A stretch of DNA of 7,173 nucleotides from Methanobacteriota archaeon (GTDB lineage: Archaea; Thermoplasmatota; Poseidoniia; Poseidoniales; Poseidoniaceae). The position numbers were made by a program, and so were the translations under genes. The DNA lies in assembly GCA_002728035.1 (NCBI GenBank), contig PBUZ01000109.1, positions 1 to 7,173 on the forward strand, read 5' to 3'. The notes below the pieces were generated by a model. It was not told the origin of the DNA. It was given only the letters and a program-made list of their open reading frames with translations, and searched no databases. Shown here piece after piece: positions 5,911 through 7,173 of the stretch. Each line of letters opens with the position of its first letter. The first letter of the stretch is position 1.

Positions 5911-5933
5911 CGCGACATGATTTGTCCAACCCA

Positions 5934-7169
5934 ATGAGGCCCGATGAGACGACGAACGAAGTGAAAACTGCGGGCTACAATAGCCTGCGGTTGGCCGTTC
6001 TGAGCAGGGGACCACGCTTGTACAGCACACGACGCATTGTCGAAGAAGCCAAAAAACGGGGCATCGAGGTCGAAGTTTGTGACCCGATGAAGTTCTCACT
6101 CGTGGTCGGCGAGGGCAGCGTGGATGTGTTGCACAAAGGTCGCCATTTCACGCACGATGCGGTCATCCCGAGGATCGGTCATTCGATCACGCAGCACGGC
6201 GTAGCCGTGCTACGCCATATCGAACAACTTGGCATATGGACGGCCAACACCGGCCAAGGTATTTTGCAGAGTCGCGACAAGTTGAACGCCTCGCAAATTC
6301 TCGCCAGAAACCGTATCCCCGTTCCCATAACGGTCTATGTTCGTGACGTTATCGATGTCGAACAGGCCATCGAAACGGTAGGTGGCCTTCCTGTGGTGGT
6401 GAAAGTCACCCAGGGCACGCAAGGCGATGGGGTGTTCCTCCGTCACACCGCCTTTGAGGTACGCAACCTCGTTCAAGGCTTGCTCATGACGGGTAAATCC
6501 GTCTTGGTTCAGGAATACATCGCCGAATCGCACGGAAAGGACATCCGCGCTCTGGTGGTGGGTGACCGCGTTGTCGCCTGCATGCGACGACGCGCCCGAG
6601 GTCGTGAATTCAGGAGCAACTACCATCTCAACGGGACCGTCGAGAAAGTTGAGTTGCCAGCCGGCTACGCAGAAGCGGCTTGCAGAGCCGCTCGGTTGCT
6701 AGGGTTGAACATCGCTGGCGTGGATTTGCTTGAGGGGAAGAACGGTCCTTTGGTCTTGGAAGTCAATTCCTCTCCCGGCCTTGAAGGAATCGAGAAAGCG
6801 AGCGGCGTGAACGTCGCTGGTGCCATCGTTGATTTCGTCATGGAAGACACCGCATTCTCTGAGGTTGACATCGGCCAACTTCTTCGAACCATTCCAGGCT
6901 CAGGGGTGCTGTCCTTGCAATTGCGCAACCACCCGAAAATGGTTGGAAAGCGATTGCGAGATGTCTTCGCTTCCGTACCTGTGTTCGCCCTCTCCCGGGA
7001 AAACCGTCTGGTCTGGAATCCCGAAGAAGACCTGCAGTTGCGCTACGATGATGTGCTGGTGTGTTACGGCGAGTTGACAGAACTTCGCTCCTCACTGCGT
7101 CAAGCGATGTTGGGGGTGCCGCGAGAGGCGTTAATGTTTGACGAGACGGCAGAAGAAACCGAGGGTTGA
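5934..7169 (+). CDS. RimK-type ATP-grasp ligase with C-terminal RCK_C/TrkA-C-like domain
   Basis: This is a 411-aa ATP-dependent carboxylate-amine ligase of the RimK family, enzymes that add glutamate or a similar amino acid to a protein or small-molecule carboxylate via an acyl phosphate. The N-domain (18-110) has LAVLSRGPRLYSTRR and HDAVIPRIGHSIT, very like E. coli RimK. The ATP-grasp part has K157 in VVVKVTQGTQGDG, QEYI (193-196), FRSNYHLNG (226-234), and Mg2+ ligands D264 (AGVDLLE), E276 and N278 (LEVNSSPGLEGIE), so the site looks intact. E. coli RimK ends near here at about 300 aa. This protein adds about 100 residues; 312-392 (GSGVLSLQLRNHP...PVFALSREN...YDDVLVCYGE) resemble RCK_C, a ligand-binding regulatory domain of potassium channels. 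The ATG at 5934 leaves about 18 residues before the first strand. E. coli's target, ribosomal protein S6, does not exist in archaea, so the substrate is unknown; CofF/MptN/LysX-like roles are alternatives. Confidence 0.88.
   Translation: MRPDETTNEVKTAGYNSLRLAVLSRGPRLYSTRRIVEEAKKRGIEVEVCDPMKFSLVVGEGSVDVLHKGRHFTHDAVIPRIGHSITQHGVAVLRHIEQLGIWTANTGQGILQSRDKLNASQILARNRIPVPITVYVRDVIDVEQAIETVGGLPVVVKVTQGTQGDGVFLRHTAFEVRNLVQGLLMTGKSVLVQEYIAESHGKDIRALVVGDRVVACMRRRARGREFRSNYHLNGTVEKVELPAGYAEAACRAARLLGLNIAGVDLLEGKNGPLVLEVNSSPGLEGIEKASGVNVAGAIVDFVMEDTAFSEVDIGQLLRTIPGSGVLSLQLRNHPKMVGKRLRDVFASVPVFALSRENRLVWNPEEDLQLRYDDVLVCYGELTELRSSLRQAMLGVPREALMFDETAEETEG
6193..6216. repeat. Two overlapping, mutually exclusive hairpins inside the RimK-like gene
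   Basis: AGCACGGC (6193-6200) pairs perfectly with GCCGTGCT (6204-6211) across a 3-base loop. GGCGTAG (6198-6204) pairs perfectly with CTACGCC (6210-6216) across a 5-base loop. They share bases, so only one can form at a time. They lie in codons for QHGVAVLR of the N-domain. The structure may be a by-product of the coding sequence. Confidence 0.4.
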
Positions 7170-7173
7170 AGAC

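Noticed and set aside
5879..5929. ATG at 5929 as start of the 341-aa protein
   Set aside because: It would put the coding region within 5 bases of the divergent RimK-like start, leaving no promoter; the ATG at 5878 begins an acidic N-terminus typical of the neighbours.
5787..5933. Upstream in-frame extension of the RimK-like gene
   Set aside because: The extra 49 residues are Ser/Ala-rich, antisense to the N-terminus of the 341-aa gene, and have no counterpart in RimK.

Overview
The window looks like a piece of a marine euryarchaeal chromosome, most likely Candidatus Poseidoniales (Marine Group II, Thermoplasmatota). The evidence is an archaeal-type ribosomal protein S8e, an archaeal MCT-1-like pre-PUA/PUA protein, TATA-box-like elements (one placed for a leaderless mRNA), strongly acidic proteins, and large single-pass surface proteins with a cytoplasmic SAP domain. 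The lineage is inferred from protein style, not from a phylogenetic marker search. No mobile element, CRISPR array, tRNA or rRNA gene was seen. Gene packing is tight, and no stretch over about 90 bases lacks a gene.

Layout. 1-267 (-): 5' part of rps8e, cut by the left edge. 321-929 (-): a compact fumarylacetoacetate-hydrolase-family enzyme just upstream of rps8e. 1006-1512 (+): PUA-domain protein, divergent from the FAH gene. 1567-2151 (+): small secreted protein with a C-terminal membrane tail and a probable leaderless promoter. It converges, with a 2-base gap, on a minus-strand group. That group reads, in transcription order: a 341-aa two-helix membrane protein (5878-4853), a 736-aa SAP-domain membrane protein (4765-2555), and a 133/134-aa soluble protein whose start overlaps the SAP gene's stop (2555-2154). 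5934-7169 (+): a RimK-type ATP-grasp ligase with an extra C-terminal RCK_C/TrkA-C-like domain, divergent from the 341-aa gene.

How the genes fit together. The left part is translation housekeeping (S8e, PUA) plus a small metabolic enzyme. The middle is a cluster of uncharacterised envelope proteins: two have an outside domain with an even number of cysteines and a cytoplasmic low-complexity segment, and one puts a putative nucleic-acid-binding SAP domain on the inner face of the membrane. The SAP gene and the 133-aa gene are almost certainly translated together. Best candidates for something undescribed are (a) the SAP-membrane protein with its coupled small partner and the symmetry-rich control region in front of it, and (b) the RimK-RCK_C fusion, whose substrate cannot be the bacterial one (S6) because archaea lack S6.
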